Program-made: the position numbers and the translations under genes | In this document: piece by piece, positions 16,429 to 24,938 of the stretch | Numbering within the stretch: position 1 is the first letter of the stretch | How the letters are laid out: every line of letters begins with the position of its first letter | From: Rhodothermales bacterium | GTDB taxonomy: Bacteria; Bacteroidota; Rhodothermia; Rhodothermales; UBA10348 | Direction of reading: 5' to 3' | DNA: 34,848 nt | NCBI GenBank assembly: GCA_024711125.1 | Contig: JANJTM010000066.1 | Location: 1 to 34,848, forward strand | The notes under the pieces: model-generated | Seen by the model: only the letters and a program-made list of their open reading frames with translations | What the model was told of the DNA's origin: nothing | The model's database searches: none

Positions 16429-19400
16429 ATGATCGGACAGACCGTAGGACCGTACCGCATCCTCGAGCAGCTCGGGCAGGGCGGCATGGGCGTGGTGTAC
16501 ACGGCGCGCGACGAGCGACTCGGGCGCACCGTGGCGCTCAAGTTCCTCCCGCCCCAGCTGTCGGCCGACCCGCGCGCGTCCGAGCGGTTCCGCCAGGAGG
16601 CGCGGGCGGCCTCGGCGCTGGATCACGCGAACATCTGCACGATCTACGACATCGGGCAGACCGACGACGGGCGGGTCTACATCGTCATGGCCCACTACGA
16701 CGGCCAGACGCTGAAATACCGGCTCGAGGACGGTCCGATCGCGGTCGACGAAACGATCGACATCGTCCGCCAGATCGCCCGGGGCCTGTCCCGGGCGCAC
16801 GAGGCGGGCATGGTGCACCGGGACATCAAGCCGGCCAACATCATGGTGACGGCCCGGGGCGAGGTCAAGATCCTCGATTTCGGGCTGGCCAAGCTCGCCT
16901 CGTCGGCCGACCTGACGAGGGAAGGTTCGACGATCGGAACGGCGGCCTACATGAGCCCCGAGCAGTCCCGCGGCGAGACCGTCGACGCGCGCTCGGACCT
17001 GTGGTCCCTCGGAGTGGTCGCTTACGAGATGCTCGCAGGCAAGCGACCGTTCGGCGGCGGGTACGACGCGGCCGTCCTGTACGCGATCCTCAACGAGGAG
17101 CCCGCACCGATCGACGAGGTGAATCCGGCCGTTCCGGCCGCGATTGCGAGGGTTGTGGCGCGCTGCCTTGCCAAGGACCCTGCGGCCCGATACGCCGACG
17201 TGAACGGATTCCGGGGCGAACTGGAACGCGCCGCCGGATTGACGTCGGGCGCTTCGTCCTCGCACGAAGTTCCGACGGCGTTCCCGTCCCCCCCGTCCGG
17301 TTCTCGCCTCGTGGCCGCCTTCGGCGGTGCGGCGGCGGTAACGCTGGGGATCGTGTACGCCGCGATGCACTTTTTCGGCCTGCCGGACTGGGTATTCGCG
17401 GTCGGCGTCGCCCTGATGGCCGTCGGGCTGCCGATCGTGCTGTGGGCCGGACGCCTGGAGCGGGGTCGCGCCGGAATGGACTCCGGCGAGCGCCGAGCCC
17501 TCACCGGGCTTCCGGCCTGGCTTACGGTGCGGCGCGCCGCACTGGGCGGTGTCGCGGCGATGGGAGCCCTGACCGTCGTATCGGCGCTGTGGATGGCCCT
17601 CAGGGCGCTCGGAATCGGCCCCGCCGGCACACTCGTCACCAAGGGTGCGCTCGCAGAACGGGATTTCGTGCTCGTCGCCGACTTCGAGAACCGTACGCAG
17701 GACCCCAACCTGGCCATATCGGTAACCGAGGCCTTCCGGATCGACCTGTCGGAATCGAGCGTGGTCAACGTCGTGGACGGATCGGCGGTGCGCGGCGCCC
17801 TCGAGCGCATGCAGCAACCTCCCGATCTGCCGCTGCTCGACGCCGTTGCGATGGAAGTGGCCGAGCGCACCGGGGCCAAGGCGGTCGTCGTCGGCGAAGT
17901 ATCCTCGGTCGGACGCAGTTTCGTGCTCTCGGCCCGGTTGGTCGCGACGGCCGACGGGACCGAACTGGCTGCGCTGCGAGAGAACGCCGATGATGACGGT
18001 GCGCTGCTCGCGGCGATCGACCGTCTGTCCGGGCGCCTGCGCGAGCGCATCGGGGAATCGCTCGTGTCGATACGCGGCGGTGAGCCGCTGGAAGACGTTA
18101 CGACCTCGTCGCTCGAGGCCCTGCGGGCTTATTCCGAAGCGGAGCGACTCGCCGACCAGGGCGAGTACGGTCGATCGGCCGAACTGCTCGAACGGGCGGT
18201 TGCGGTCGATTCGACCTTCGCCATGGCGTGGCGAAAGCTGGCGGTGGTGCGAGGAAACGCGGGACTCCCGGGAGCCCTGGCGCGGGACGCGGCCGAACGG
18301 GCCTATCGTCTTCGCGACAGGCTGCCGGAGCGGGAGCGCCTCCTGGCCGAGGCCTTCTATCACTACACGGTAGTGCCCGACGCCGACCGGGTGGTCGCCG
18401 CATACGAAGCGGTGTTGGACAAGTGGCCCGACGACGTGGCCGCGCTCAACAACCTCGCGATCGAGTACCGGAACCGCGAGCGATACGCAGAAGCCGAGAC
18501 CCTGCTTCGCCACGCGTACGAAGTCAGCCCTTCGATCGTGGTACGGGAGGGCCTTGTGGAATCGCTCGCCATGCAACGCAAGTTCGAAGAGGCGCAGGCC
18601 GAACTGGAACGCACCACGCAGCTGTACCCCCAGGATGCGTCGGCCCTGATACGGCTTGCCGGACTCACGGGAAAACGGGGGGACAGGGATCGGGCCGCCG
18701 CGCTGCTGGACTCGGCCGAGGCGTTCGCCGCGAACGAAGCCGAGCGGATCCGCATCGCGCGATCGCGCATCGATCTTCTCGAGGCCGTCGGGCAATATTC
18801 CGAAGCGGACCGTCTGTCGGACGTCGCCCAGGCAGGCAGGGTTGAAGCCGGTTTCCCGCAGGCCAACCTGAATTTCCCGCTGGGAAGGGCACAGCGAGAG
18901 TTCGAACTTACCGGGGACACGGAAGCGTTCGTTCGCGATCTGGATCGCATGCTCGCGGCGAGCCCCATGGACCTGCTCCCGGCGGAAGAGCGCCCCTACA
19001 TGGGCTTCCTCATGGCGTACGCGATGGCAGGCCGGGCCGAACGAGCCGAAAACCTGCGAGCCGAGTGGTTTCGCGAGGTGCCTGAGGAACTGCGGGGGGA
19101 CGCGCCGATCCTCGCCGACGCCCTCCTCGCGTTCGCGCGGAGGGACTACGCGACCAGCCTGAGGATGATCGAAGCGGCCCGCCGCGCATTCGGCTGTACC
19201 GAGTGCGCCTGGGACCTGCAGGCCGAGATGTACGTCGCGATGGACTCGGTCGCGGCGGCCATCCGGGCGATGGAGCGGCACGTCGCGGACGACAGGGGCT
19301 TCGAGGTCCACGCCGCCCAACCCGTGCACCGGCTTCGCCTCGGCGAGTGGTACGATCGGCAGGGCGACGCCCGAAAAGCCATCGAGAACTACTCCCTGTT

Positions 19401-19530
19401 CATCGAAGCGTGGGCCGATGCCGACCGGGAGAGGCAGCCGTGGGTCGATGCAGCCCGCCGCGCCATCGACCGTCTGCTCGCTCAACAGGCCCGGGAGCCC
19501 GGGTCCGTTCCCGCCCCTTCCGGCTCGTAG
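16429..19530 (+). CDS. Transmembrane Ser/Thr protein kinase with TPR sensor region
   Basis: Protein of 1033 residues. A complete Hanks-type kinase domain fills ~10-268: glycine loop GQGGMGVVY, Lys38 (VALKF), Glu57, HRDIKPAN (130-137), DFG (150-152), SPEQ and RSDLWSLG. Three hydrophobic segments follow at ~293-317, ~321-341 and ~369-394. Next comes a TolB-N/adenylate-cyclase-associated type alpha/beta domain (~405-545; VLVADFENRTQDPNLA), then TPR repeats to the C-terminus (~560-1020). The TPR half probably binds proteins or a substrate platform. If the three segments span the membrane, it lies outside the cytoplasm. It follows the PP2C/STAS genes in the same direction (94-bp gap) and is 8 bp before the ABM gene. 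Confidence 0.92.
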   Translation: MIGQTVGPYRILEQLGQGGMGVVYTARDERLGRTVALKFLPPQLSADPRASERFRQEARAASALDHANICTIYDIGQTDDGRVYIVMAHYDGQTLKYRLEDGPIAVDETIDIVRQIARGLSRAHEAGMVHRDIKPANIMVTARGEVKILDFGLAKLASSADLTREGSTIGTAAYMSPEQSRGETVDARSDLWSLGVVAYEMLAGKRPFGGGYDAAVLYAILNEEPAPIDEVNPAVPAAIARVVARCLAKDPAARYADVNGFRGELERAAGLTSGASSSHEVPTAFPSPPSGSRLVAAFGGAAAVTLGIVYAAMHFFGLPDWVFAVGVALMAVGLPIVLWAGRLERGRAGMDSGERRALTGLPAWLTVRRAALGGVAAMGALTVVSALWMALRALGIGPAGTLVTKGALAERDFVLVADFENRTQDPNLAISVTEAFRIDLSESSVVNVVDGSAVRGALERMQQPPDLPLLDAVAMEVAERTGAKAVVVGEVSSVGRSFVLSARLVATADGTELAALRENADDDGALLAAIDRLSGRLRERIGESLVSIRGGEPLEDVTTSSLEALRAYSEAERLADQGEYGRSAELLERAVAVDSTFAMAWRKLAVVRGNAGLPGALARDAAERAYRLRDRLPERERLLAEAFYHYTVVPDADRVVAAYEAVLDKWPDDVAALNNLAIEYRNRERYAEAETLLRHAYEVSPSIVVREGLVESLAMQRKFEEAQAELERTTQLYPQDASALIRLAGLTGKRGDRDRAAALLDSAEAFAANEAERIRIARSRIDLLEAVGQYSEADRLSDVAQAGRVEAGFPQANLNFPLGRAQREFELTGDTEAFVRDLDRMLAASPMDLLPAEERPYMGFLMAYAMAGRAERAENLRAEWFREVPEELRGDAPILADALLAFARRDYATSLRMIEAARRAFGCTECAWDLQAEMYVAMDSVAAAIRAMERHVADDRGFEVHAAQPVHRLRLGEWYDRQGDARKAIENYSLFIEAWADADRERQPWVDAARRAIDRLLAQQAREPGSVPAPSGS

Positions 19531-19538
19531 TTCCCCCC

Positions 19539-20300
19539 ATGTACGTCCGATTCGTCAAGCTCCGCATAAAACCCGGCATGGAAGCCGCCTACGAACGCTA
19601 TTTCCGTTCGTATGACGCCCCTGCCATGCTGCGGAACGACGGCTGCCTGTTCGCCTACCTGGTCCAGGACGAAGAGGCGCCGGATTCGCTGGTCGCGTTG
19701 TCGTTCTGGACTTCGGAGGCGCACGCCCGGGCCTACGAGGAGAGCGGCAGCTTCGAGACCCTCATGGCCCGGAGTCGCCCGTTCCTGGAGGAATCGTCGG
19801 AATGGCGCATGCAGCTCGACGAAAACCTCGAACTCGCGTACGTGCCCGTCGCGGTCGAGCCCGAGGTGGAGGCCTTCGAGGTCGCCGCGGCGAGCGTTGC
19901 CGAGGTTCCGGGCGAACAGGGCCTCTCCCACATGTACCTGCGGATCGTCGAAGGACGCGCCGATCCGGGCCAGGTGGAGGCCTTCGCCGCGGCGTATCGC
20001 GAACACGTGATCCCGGCGCTGCGCGACGTGGACGGGTGCCGATACGCCTACCTGGCGGCCGGGCGCCGGGAAAACGAATACCTGTCGGTCACCCTCTGGG
20101 AGTCGAAGGCCCACGCGCTCGCGTACGAATCCTCGGGGCGTTTCGGGGAACTGCTCCAGAAGGTGCGACCGTGGATGTCGGCGCTCACGCAGTGGAAGCT
20201 CGGACTCGACCAGTCGAAGCAGTCCCGAACCACGACGAGCGAGGATGTCGCCGTGCGCGGATTCCGGGTGCTGGGCGGTGCGGCGCGAACCGGCTCCTGA
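19539..20300 (+). CDS. Tandem ABM-domain protein
   Basis: Protein of 253 residues made of two related ABM (antibiotic biosynthesis monooxygenase-like, dimeric alpha/beta barrel) units: residues ~1-95 (MYVRFVKLRIKPGMEAAYE...SFWTSEAHARAYEESG) and ~130-235 (MYLRIVEGRADPGQVEAF...TLWESKAHALAYESSG). The shared W-x-S-x-x-HA-x-AYE-x-SG signature shows internal duplication. ABM proteins bind or oxidise small aromatics, and some degrade heme; no catalytic residues can be assigned. ATG at 19539 is 8 bp after the kinase stop, so co-transcription is likely. The tail after 235 is Ser/Thr/Arg-rich. It converges on the SDR-like gene with a 7-bp gap. Confidence 0.85.
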   Translation: MYVRFVKLRIKPGMEAAYERYFRSYDAPAMLRNDGCLFAYLVQDEEAPDSLVALSFWTSEAHARAYEESGSFETLMARSRPFLEESSEWRMQLDENLELAYVPVAVEPEVEAFEVAAASVAEVPGEQGLSHMYLRIVEGRADPGQVEAFAAAYREHVIPALRDVDGCRYAYLAAGRRENEYLSVTLWESKAHALAYESSGRFGELLQKVRPWMSALTQWKLGLDQSKQSRTTTSEDVAVRGFRVLGGAARTGS

Positions 20301-20307
20301 GTTCGGT

Positions 20308-20964
20308 TCAGCCCCGGAACAGTACTTCGTGCTCGGCCGGGCGCTCGGCATGGAGGCGCCAGTACGTTTCGGCGATCCGGTCCGGATCGAATGCCGTTCC
20401 GCCCTGCACGTAGCCCGCGATGAGGATGCTGCCGACGTAGACGCCGGTTCCCTGCAACTCCAGGGCCAGGGACGAAGCCAGGCTTCGCAACCCCGCCTTT
20501 CCGATCGCCAACGCACCGAAGTTGGCCAGGGGACGAAGGGCGAGCCCACCACCCGTGAAGAGCAGCGTTCCGCGCTTGCGCTCGCGCATGCCGGGCAGCA
20601 CCGCGCGGGCGGCCGCAAGCGCTCCGGCCACGTTCACGCGGAAACTCTCGACCAGCGCCTCGGGCGTCACGTCGGCAAGCGGGTTCGAGATGCGGGCCGC
20701 GGGGTTGTAGACCAGCACCTCGCAGGGCCCGAGCGCCGCCTCGGCCGTGCCGATCGCCTCCGTGATCGAGGCCTCGCTGGCCGCGTCGGCCACGAAACCG
20801 GCCACGGTGCCCCTGCGGCTGCGCACGGCCGGAACGTATCGGTCCAGGGCGTCCCGCCTGCGCGCCATGAGGCTGATGTCGAACCCACCCCGCGCGAAAC
20901 GGCGGGCCACGGCCAGGCCCATACCGGGTCCGGCTCCAAGAATGACGGCGTGCGGACGGCTCAT
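20308..20964 (-). CDS. SDR-family protein lacking the canonical catalytic Tyr
   Basis: Short-chain dehydrogenase/reductase fold of 218 residues. The cofactor motif is intact (GAGPGMG, 10-16) and an NAD-site Asp (VADAAS, D60) is present. K156 is in the right context (AIGKAGLRSLASSLALEL), but the YxxxK Tyr is replaced: position 152 is Leu, and the usual catalytic Ser region reads FTGGG. F149 might occupy the place of a shifted Tyr seen in some relatives. The protein therefore may bind NAD(P) without standard dehydrogenase chemistry. It is the last gene of the minus-strand run that contains the M1 peptidase (58-bp gap) and converges on the ABM gene. Confidence 0.85.
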   Translation of the reverse strand: MSRPHAVILGAGPGMGLAVARRFARGGFDISLMARRRDALDRYVPAVRSRRGTVAGFVADAASEASITEAIGTAEAALGPCEVLVYNPAARISNPLADVTPEALVESFRVNVAGALAAARAVLPGMRERKRGTLLFTGGGLALRPLANFGALAIGKAGLRSLASSLALELQGTGVYVGSILIAGYVQGGTAFDPDRIAETYWRLHAERPAEHEVLFRG

Positions 20965-21022
20965 GATCGCAGTTTTCGTATTTCCGATACACCGCCCGCG
21001 CCGGCCGTACCTACCGCGCCCG

Positions 21023-21568
21023 TCAGACGTCGAACCGTGCCTCCGGATCGTCGACGGTCAGGTACCACGTCTGCTGCTTCTCGCTCGGGAAATGCTGTAC
21101 GCGCACGATGTTGCGCTGATCGTCGAAGAGTTCGGTCAGCAGCGTATTGCGCAGCGTGAGCGTTCGCACCGGCACCGGCGCGCGGTAGGCGAAGACGTAC
21201 CACCAGACGGGTTCCTGCCCCTCCGCCTCCTCCCCGCTGGCCACGATGCCACCGGACAGCCGCGCCGTGCCGGCGGTGACGACGAAGCGGGCGTTGACAT
21301 AGGCGGTGACCAGCGAATCGACCCTCGGATCGACGGCCAGACCGGACCCAGGATCGCCTCCCGCCCGACGCAGCCCCTCGACGAGGTCGTCGGCAAAGAA
21401 CCGCAGGCGCACCTGCACGACATCGCCCTCGATGCCGAGCCTGGCGTACGTCACGTGGAATTCGTGACGCTCCCCGGCCCCTGTTCCGGCACCCGGGTCA
21501 TGCGTCGCGGCGGGCGCCCCGAACAGGACGCCCGCCGCGAGCCACCACGTCGACAGCGTGAAGATCAT
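21023..21568 (-). CDS. DUF6702 secreted protein
   Basis: Protein of 181 residues with an N-terminal signal peptide (MIFTLSTWWLAAGVLFGAPAAT) and a beta-rich body beginning HEFHVTYARLGIEGDVVQVRLRFFADDLVEGLR, which I recognise as DUF6702. The family has no assigned reaction. The WWYVFAYRAP and TLTLRNTLLTELFDDQRNIV stretches are typical. The C-terminus carries no anchor or sorting domain. The start ATG (21568) overlaps the stop of the M1 peptidase gene (ATGA), so translation is probably coupled. Association with HupE/UreJ permeases and M1 peptidases suggests an envelope role, possibly linked to metal use; that is inference. Confidence 0.82.
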   Translation of the reverse strand: MIFTLSTWWLAAGVLFGAPAATHDPGAGTGAGERHEFHVTYARLGIEGDVVQVRLRFFADDLVEGLRRAGGDPGSGLAVDPRVDSLVTAYVNARFVVTAGTARLSGGIVASGEEAEGQEPVWWYVFAYRAPVPVRTLTLRNTLLTELFDDQRNIVRVQHFPSEKQQTWYLTVDDPEARFDV

Positions 21569-23655
21569 CGATCGCCGGTCTGCTGGAGATCCGGAGCGGT
21601 CCACTCGTTGTCGCTCCGGTCGATGTCGGCGTATGCGCGGTCCGGGTCGAGCTCGACCTTGACGACCTTGCGGTTCGAGAAGAAGCCCTTCGTGAATTCC
21701 TTCTCGTTGTACCGCCACGCTTCGACCGGCATGGCAAAACGCTCGGTCGAGCCGTCGTCGTAGGTGACTTCCATCGTCAGCGGCATCAGAAGCCCGCCCT
21801 CGTTCCGCACGCCGACGCGATAGTAGAACGCGCCGCGGTCCGTCGTGCCCACGAGCGAATCGGCCGCCTGCGCCGTCACGCGCGCAATGGCCTGATCGTT
21901 GGCATGCGTCGTATAGAACCAACCCCGCCAGAACCACGCAAGGTTCTCGCCCGCGCCCTCGTCCATCTGGCGGAAGAAGTCGGCCGGCATCGGGTGCTTG
22001 AACGCCCAGTTCTGCGAGTAGGCCGAGAACGCCTGGTCGAAGGCCTCCGGGCCGAGTACGTGCTCGCGCAGCATCACGAGTCCGGTGGCGGGTTTCGCAT
22101 ACCCGTTGTTGCCGAAATCCTTGTGGATCAGGTCGCTCTCGGTCATGATCGGGACCTGGTTCGGATCGCGCATGTAGTCGGTGATCCCCTCGGCCGGGCC
22201 GCGCCGGGACGGATACGAACAATCTTCCGTCTGCGTGAAATAGGTCCCGCAGTAGGTCCTGGCGTAGTCCTTCTCGCCGTAGTACTGGAGGAACGTGTTC
22301 AGCCCCTCGTCCATCCACGTCCACTTGCGCTCGTCGCTCGCGACGATCATCGGAAACCAGTTGTGCCCGACCTCGTGGATCGTGACGCCGATCAGGGCCC
22401 GCTCGATCCCGTCGGTGTAGGTTCCGTCAGGCCGCGGACGGGCGCCGCAGAAGGCCACCATCGGGTACTCCATGCCGCCGACCGGCCCGTTGACGTTGAC
22501 CGCCTTGGGGTACGGATACTCGAAGGCCATTCGGCCGTAGGTCTTGAGGGTCTGCAGCGTGGCGCGCGTCGACACCTTGTCCCACAGCGGCATCGCTTCC
22601 TTCGGATACAGCGAGTGCACCTTGATCACGGGCGAGTCGGGCCGGTAGCGGAAGCCCGCCGCGTCCCACGCGAACGCGCGCGACGAGGCCCACGCGAAGT
22701 CACGCACGTTTTCGGCCTTGAAATGCCAGGTCAGCGTGCCGTTCTGTTTCGGACGCGCCGACGGCTTGCCGATCTCGTCGGCCGCGACGATGAAGACCGG
22801 CTCCTCGCCGCGATACGCCTGCTCGAGACGCGAACGCTGCGTGGCGGTCAGCACGTCCTGCGGGTTCTGGAGCTCGCCGGTGGCGTCCAGGATGTGGTTC
22901 CACGGCACCGTCAGCTTGACGTCGTAGTTGCCGAAGTTGAGGTAGAACTCGCCCTGCCCCATGAACTGGTCCGTCTGCCACCCGTTCACGTCGTCGTAGA
23001 CCGACATGCGCGGAAACCACTGGGCCACGTCGTAGAGCCAGCCGGCGGCCACCTTTTCCTTGGCCCCGCGTCCGTTGTCGGGCATCACGAAATTCCAGTC
23101 GATCTCGAACTCCTGGACGCCGCCCGGTTGCAGCGGCCGTTCGAGTTCGATGCGCATCACCGTGTCGTTGATGCGGTAGCGGGCGTCCACGAGCCTCCCG
23201 TTCTCGACCAGCTGCACGCGCGTTACGTCGTCGCCGCCGTCGAACGGATCGAGGCCGACGAAGCGCAGGAACATCGGGTTGAGCCGTTCGGGCAAGGCTC
23301 CCTGGGCCGCCCCGCTGCGGCTGTGGGTGCGGGACGCCTGGTTCTGGTCCAACTGCACCCAGAGGAAACGCAGGACGTCCGGCGAATTGTTGTGGTAGGT
23401 GATGCGCTCCGATCCATGGATCCGGTGCGTGGTCGTGTCGAGGCGGGCCTCGATCCGGTAATCGGCCCGCTGCTGCCAGTACCGCGGGCCCGGCGCGCCG
23501 GCGCCGTTGCGGACCTCGTTCGGATCGGGCCACTCGTCGATCGGGCGGAACATGGACCGATTGGTCTTCGAGCCGTCGTCGTGGAGCCAGTTCTGGGCGG
23601 TCGCCGACGGGGCGGCGAGCAGGATGGCGAGCAGTAGGAGTACGATTCGTTGCAT
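21565..23655 (-). CDS. Secreted M1-family zinc metallopeptidase
   Basis: Peptidase of 696 residues with a signal peptide (MQRIVLLLLAILLAAPSATAQ). The gluzincin motif is complete: HEVGHNW with zinc ligands H427 and H431 and catalytic E428, and the third ligand E450 in WTWMDEGLN. The substrate-recognition motif GGMEYP (393-398) replaces the usual GAMEN. The N-terminal half is a beta-domain (DYRIEARLDTTTHRIHGSERI), as in bacterial M1 proteins. It should cleave peptides outside the inner membrane. It is 37 bp downstream of the HupE/UreJ-like permease and overlaps DUF6702 by 4 bp. Confidence 0.93.
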   Translation of the reverse strand: MQRIVLLLLAILLAAPSATAQNWLHDDGSKTNRSMFRPIDEWPDPNEVRNGAGAPGPRYWQQRADYRIEARLDTTTHRIHGSERITYHNNSPDVLRFLWVQLDQNQASRTHSRSGAAQGALPERLNPMFLRFVGLDPFDGGDDVTRVQLVENGRLVDARYRINDTVMRIELERPLQPGGVQEFEIDWNFVMPDNGRGAKEKVAAGWLYDVAQWFPRMSVYDDVNGWQTDQFMGQGEFYLNFGNYDVKLTVPWNHILDATGELQNPQDVLTATQRSRLEQAYRGEEPVFIVAADEIGKPSARPKQNGTLTWHFKAENVRDFAWASSRAFAWDAAGFRYRPDSPVIKVHSLYPKEAMPLWDKVSTRATLQTLKTYGRMAFEYPYPKAVNVNGPVGGMEYPMVAFCGARPRPDGTYTDGIERALIGVTIHEVGHNWFPMIVASDERKWTWMDEGLNTFLQYYGEKDYARTYCGTYFTQTEDCSYPSRRGPAEGITDYMRDPNQVPIMTESDLIHKDFGNNGYAKPATGLVMLREHVLGPEAFDQAFSAYSQNWAFKHPMPADFFRQMDEGAGENLAWFWRGWFYTTHANDQAIARVTAQAADSLVGTTDRGAFYYRVGVRNEGGLLMPLTMEVTYDDGSTERFAMPVEAWRYNEKEFTKGFFSNRKVVKVELDPDRAYADIDRSDNEWTAPDLQQTGDR

Positions 23656-23692
23656 GACCGGCGGCGGTGAGTAACGGTGGAGGAGGAGACGT

Positions 23693-24295
23693 TCAGACGG
23701 CGAGGCGATCCAGCACCATGGTGGTGGCGATCCCGCCGGCGGCCCCGGAGAGCAGCAAAACCCAGCCCTTGCGGTCGACGTGACCGAGCCGGATGACGAG
23801 GGTGCCGAGCACCATGAGCCCGGCGACGATCACGATCTGTCCGACTTCGAGGCCCACGTTGAAGGCGAAGAGCGGAAGCGTGATGGATTCCTCCGCGCCG
23901 AGCGCGGCGCGAAGGAAGCTCGAGAAGCCGAGCCCGTGGATGAGCCCGAATACGAGTGCCGTTCCGTACTTGAGCCGACGGGCGATCGCGGGTTCGGCGG
24001 TGATGTCGTCGAGCCGCGACGACTCGACCACGTTCACGAGCGCCGTGAAGACGATGGTGACGGGGATGAGCGTTTCGATCAGCGCGACATCGACACGGAC
24101 CAGTTCGAGCGTCGCTAGCACCAGCGTCACCGAGTGCCCGATCGTGAAGGCCGTGATGAGCACCAGGAGCGGCTTCCAGGCCCTCAGAGGGTACGACACG
24201 CACAGCGCGGCGACGAACAGCAGGTGGTCGTACGCGCGCCAGTCGGCGATGTGCTCGAAACCGAGCCGCAGGTAGACGAGGAACTCGGACAGCAT
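23693..24295 (-). CDS. HupE/UreJ-like membrane protein
   Basis: Membrane protein of 200 residues with about six to seven hydrophobic segments, matching the HupE/UreJ_2 family. Possible metal-binding residues inside conserved patches are H15, D23 and H24 (GFEHIADWRAYDHLLF), H54 (FTIGHSVTL), H120 (GLIHGLGFS) and E150 (FNVGLEVGQ). Characterised relatives transport nickel or cobalt for hydrogenase or urease, but no such enzymes are in the window. First gene of the run to the M1 peptidase, DUF6702 and SDR. The shared 17-bp motif at 24367-24383 lies 71 bp upstream. Confidence 0.9.
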   Translation of the reverse strand: MLSEFLVYLRLGFEHIADWRAYDHLLFVAALCVSYPLRAWKPLLVLITAFTIGHSVTLVLATLELVRVDVALIETLIPVTIVFTALVNVVESSRLDDITAEPAIARRLKYGTALVFGLIHGLGFSSFLRAALGAEESITLPLFAFNVGLEVGQIVIVAGLMVLGTLVIRLGHVDRKGWVLLLSGAAGGIATTMVLDRLAV

Positions 24296-24366
24296 CGGGG
24301 CTCAGGGACAAGGGAAAATGGGCGTGGATCGTCCGCGTTCGGGACGGGGACTCCGGCGGTCCGCCT

Positions 24367-24383
24367 GCCGGGTATTCCCCTAC
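24367..24383 (-). promoter_or_regulatory. Shared motif upstream of HupE-M1 operon
   Basis: On the minus strand this reads GTAGGGGAATACCCGGC. It matches the site at 27181-27197 at 14 of 17 positions and sits 71 bp upstream of the HupE-like start. The core GGGGAA-N2-CCCG is partly symmetric. It could be an operator or part of a promoter; the other side of the gap starts the gene at 24458. Confidence 0.35.
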
Positions 24384-24457
24384 CCCATGACCGCCGATGG
24401 CCCCGGTAACCCGGGACCCCGGCTGTGCGTATACCCATGCCGTAGTCGAGGACCGTC

Positions 24458-24931
24458 ATGATCGTTCCCGTCATTCCCCAGCCACAGGTCGCGCCGCAGG
24501 ACGACCTCGTGGATCTGAAGGTCGCGATCCGCCTGCTTTCGGGCCACGAGTGCGAGCGGGACGGCTCGCAGGCACAGCGCATGCTGCTTCGGCTTTCCGA
24601 GAGCGCTGACCCGGTGGTGGCCGCCGACGCCCGGCGCCTGGTGAAGGCCGGTGCGTCGAACAAGTGGTTTTCGGAGAAGTCGCCGCGCCATTACGAACTG
24701 GAGCGCATCGCGGAGGCCTCGCTCGCTCGGCTCGCACGACGGCCTCACGCGCTTCGGACCCGGCTGGCCCTCGTCACCGGGATTGCCGTGCTCGTGGCCG
24801 GGCTCCTGGCCTTTCTCGCCATGTCGGGAGACCCGGTCGGCACCGACCGGGAGTTTCCGATCGTCGCCGTGCTGATCTTCCTGGTGATCGTGGCCCTGCT
24901 CGTCACCCGGATCGTCGCGGCAAGGCAGTGA
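24458..24931 (+). CDS. Unrecognised protein with two C-terminal membrane segments
   Basis: A 157-residue protein that I do not recognise. The N-terminal ~100 residues are soluble and helical (LVDLKVAIRLLSGHECERDG, then AQRMLLRLSESADPVVAADAR), rich in Arg and Ala. Two hydrophobic segments follow at ~102-122 and ~134-152, with a short basic tail. The helical part would face the cytoplasm if the pair is a hairpin. Codon use and GC match its neighbours. ATG at 24458 follows a 162-bp divergent gap with the HupE-like gene. It ends 7 bp from the convergent symporter gene. Confidence 0.7.
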   Translation: MIVPVIPQPQVAPQDDLVDLKVAIRLLSGHECERDGSQAQRMLLRLSESADPVVAADARRLVKAGASNKWFSEKSPRHYELERIAEASLARLARRPHALRTRLALVTGIAVLVAGLLAFLAMSGDPVGTDREFPIVAVLIFLVIVALLVTRIVAARQ

Positions 24932-24938
24932 CCACGAT

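Noticed and set aside
16264-19485. Long open frame on the minus strand opposite the kinase gene
   Set aside because: The kinase has complete Hanks motifs and TPRs; the opposite frame is basic, repetitive and without domains.
21904-23637. Open frame opposite the M1 peptidase
   Set aside because: The peptidase is certain from HEVGHNW and the signal peptide; the opposite frame has no recognisable content.
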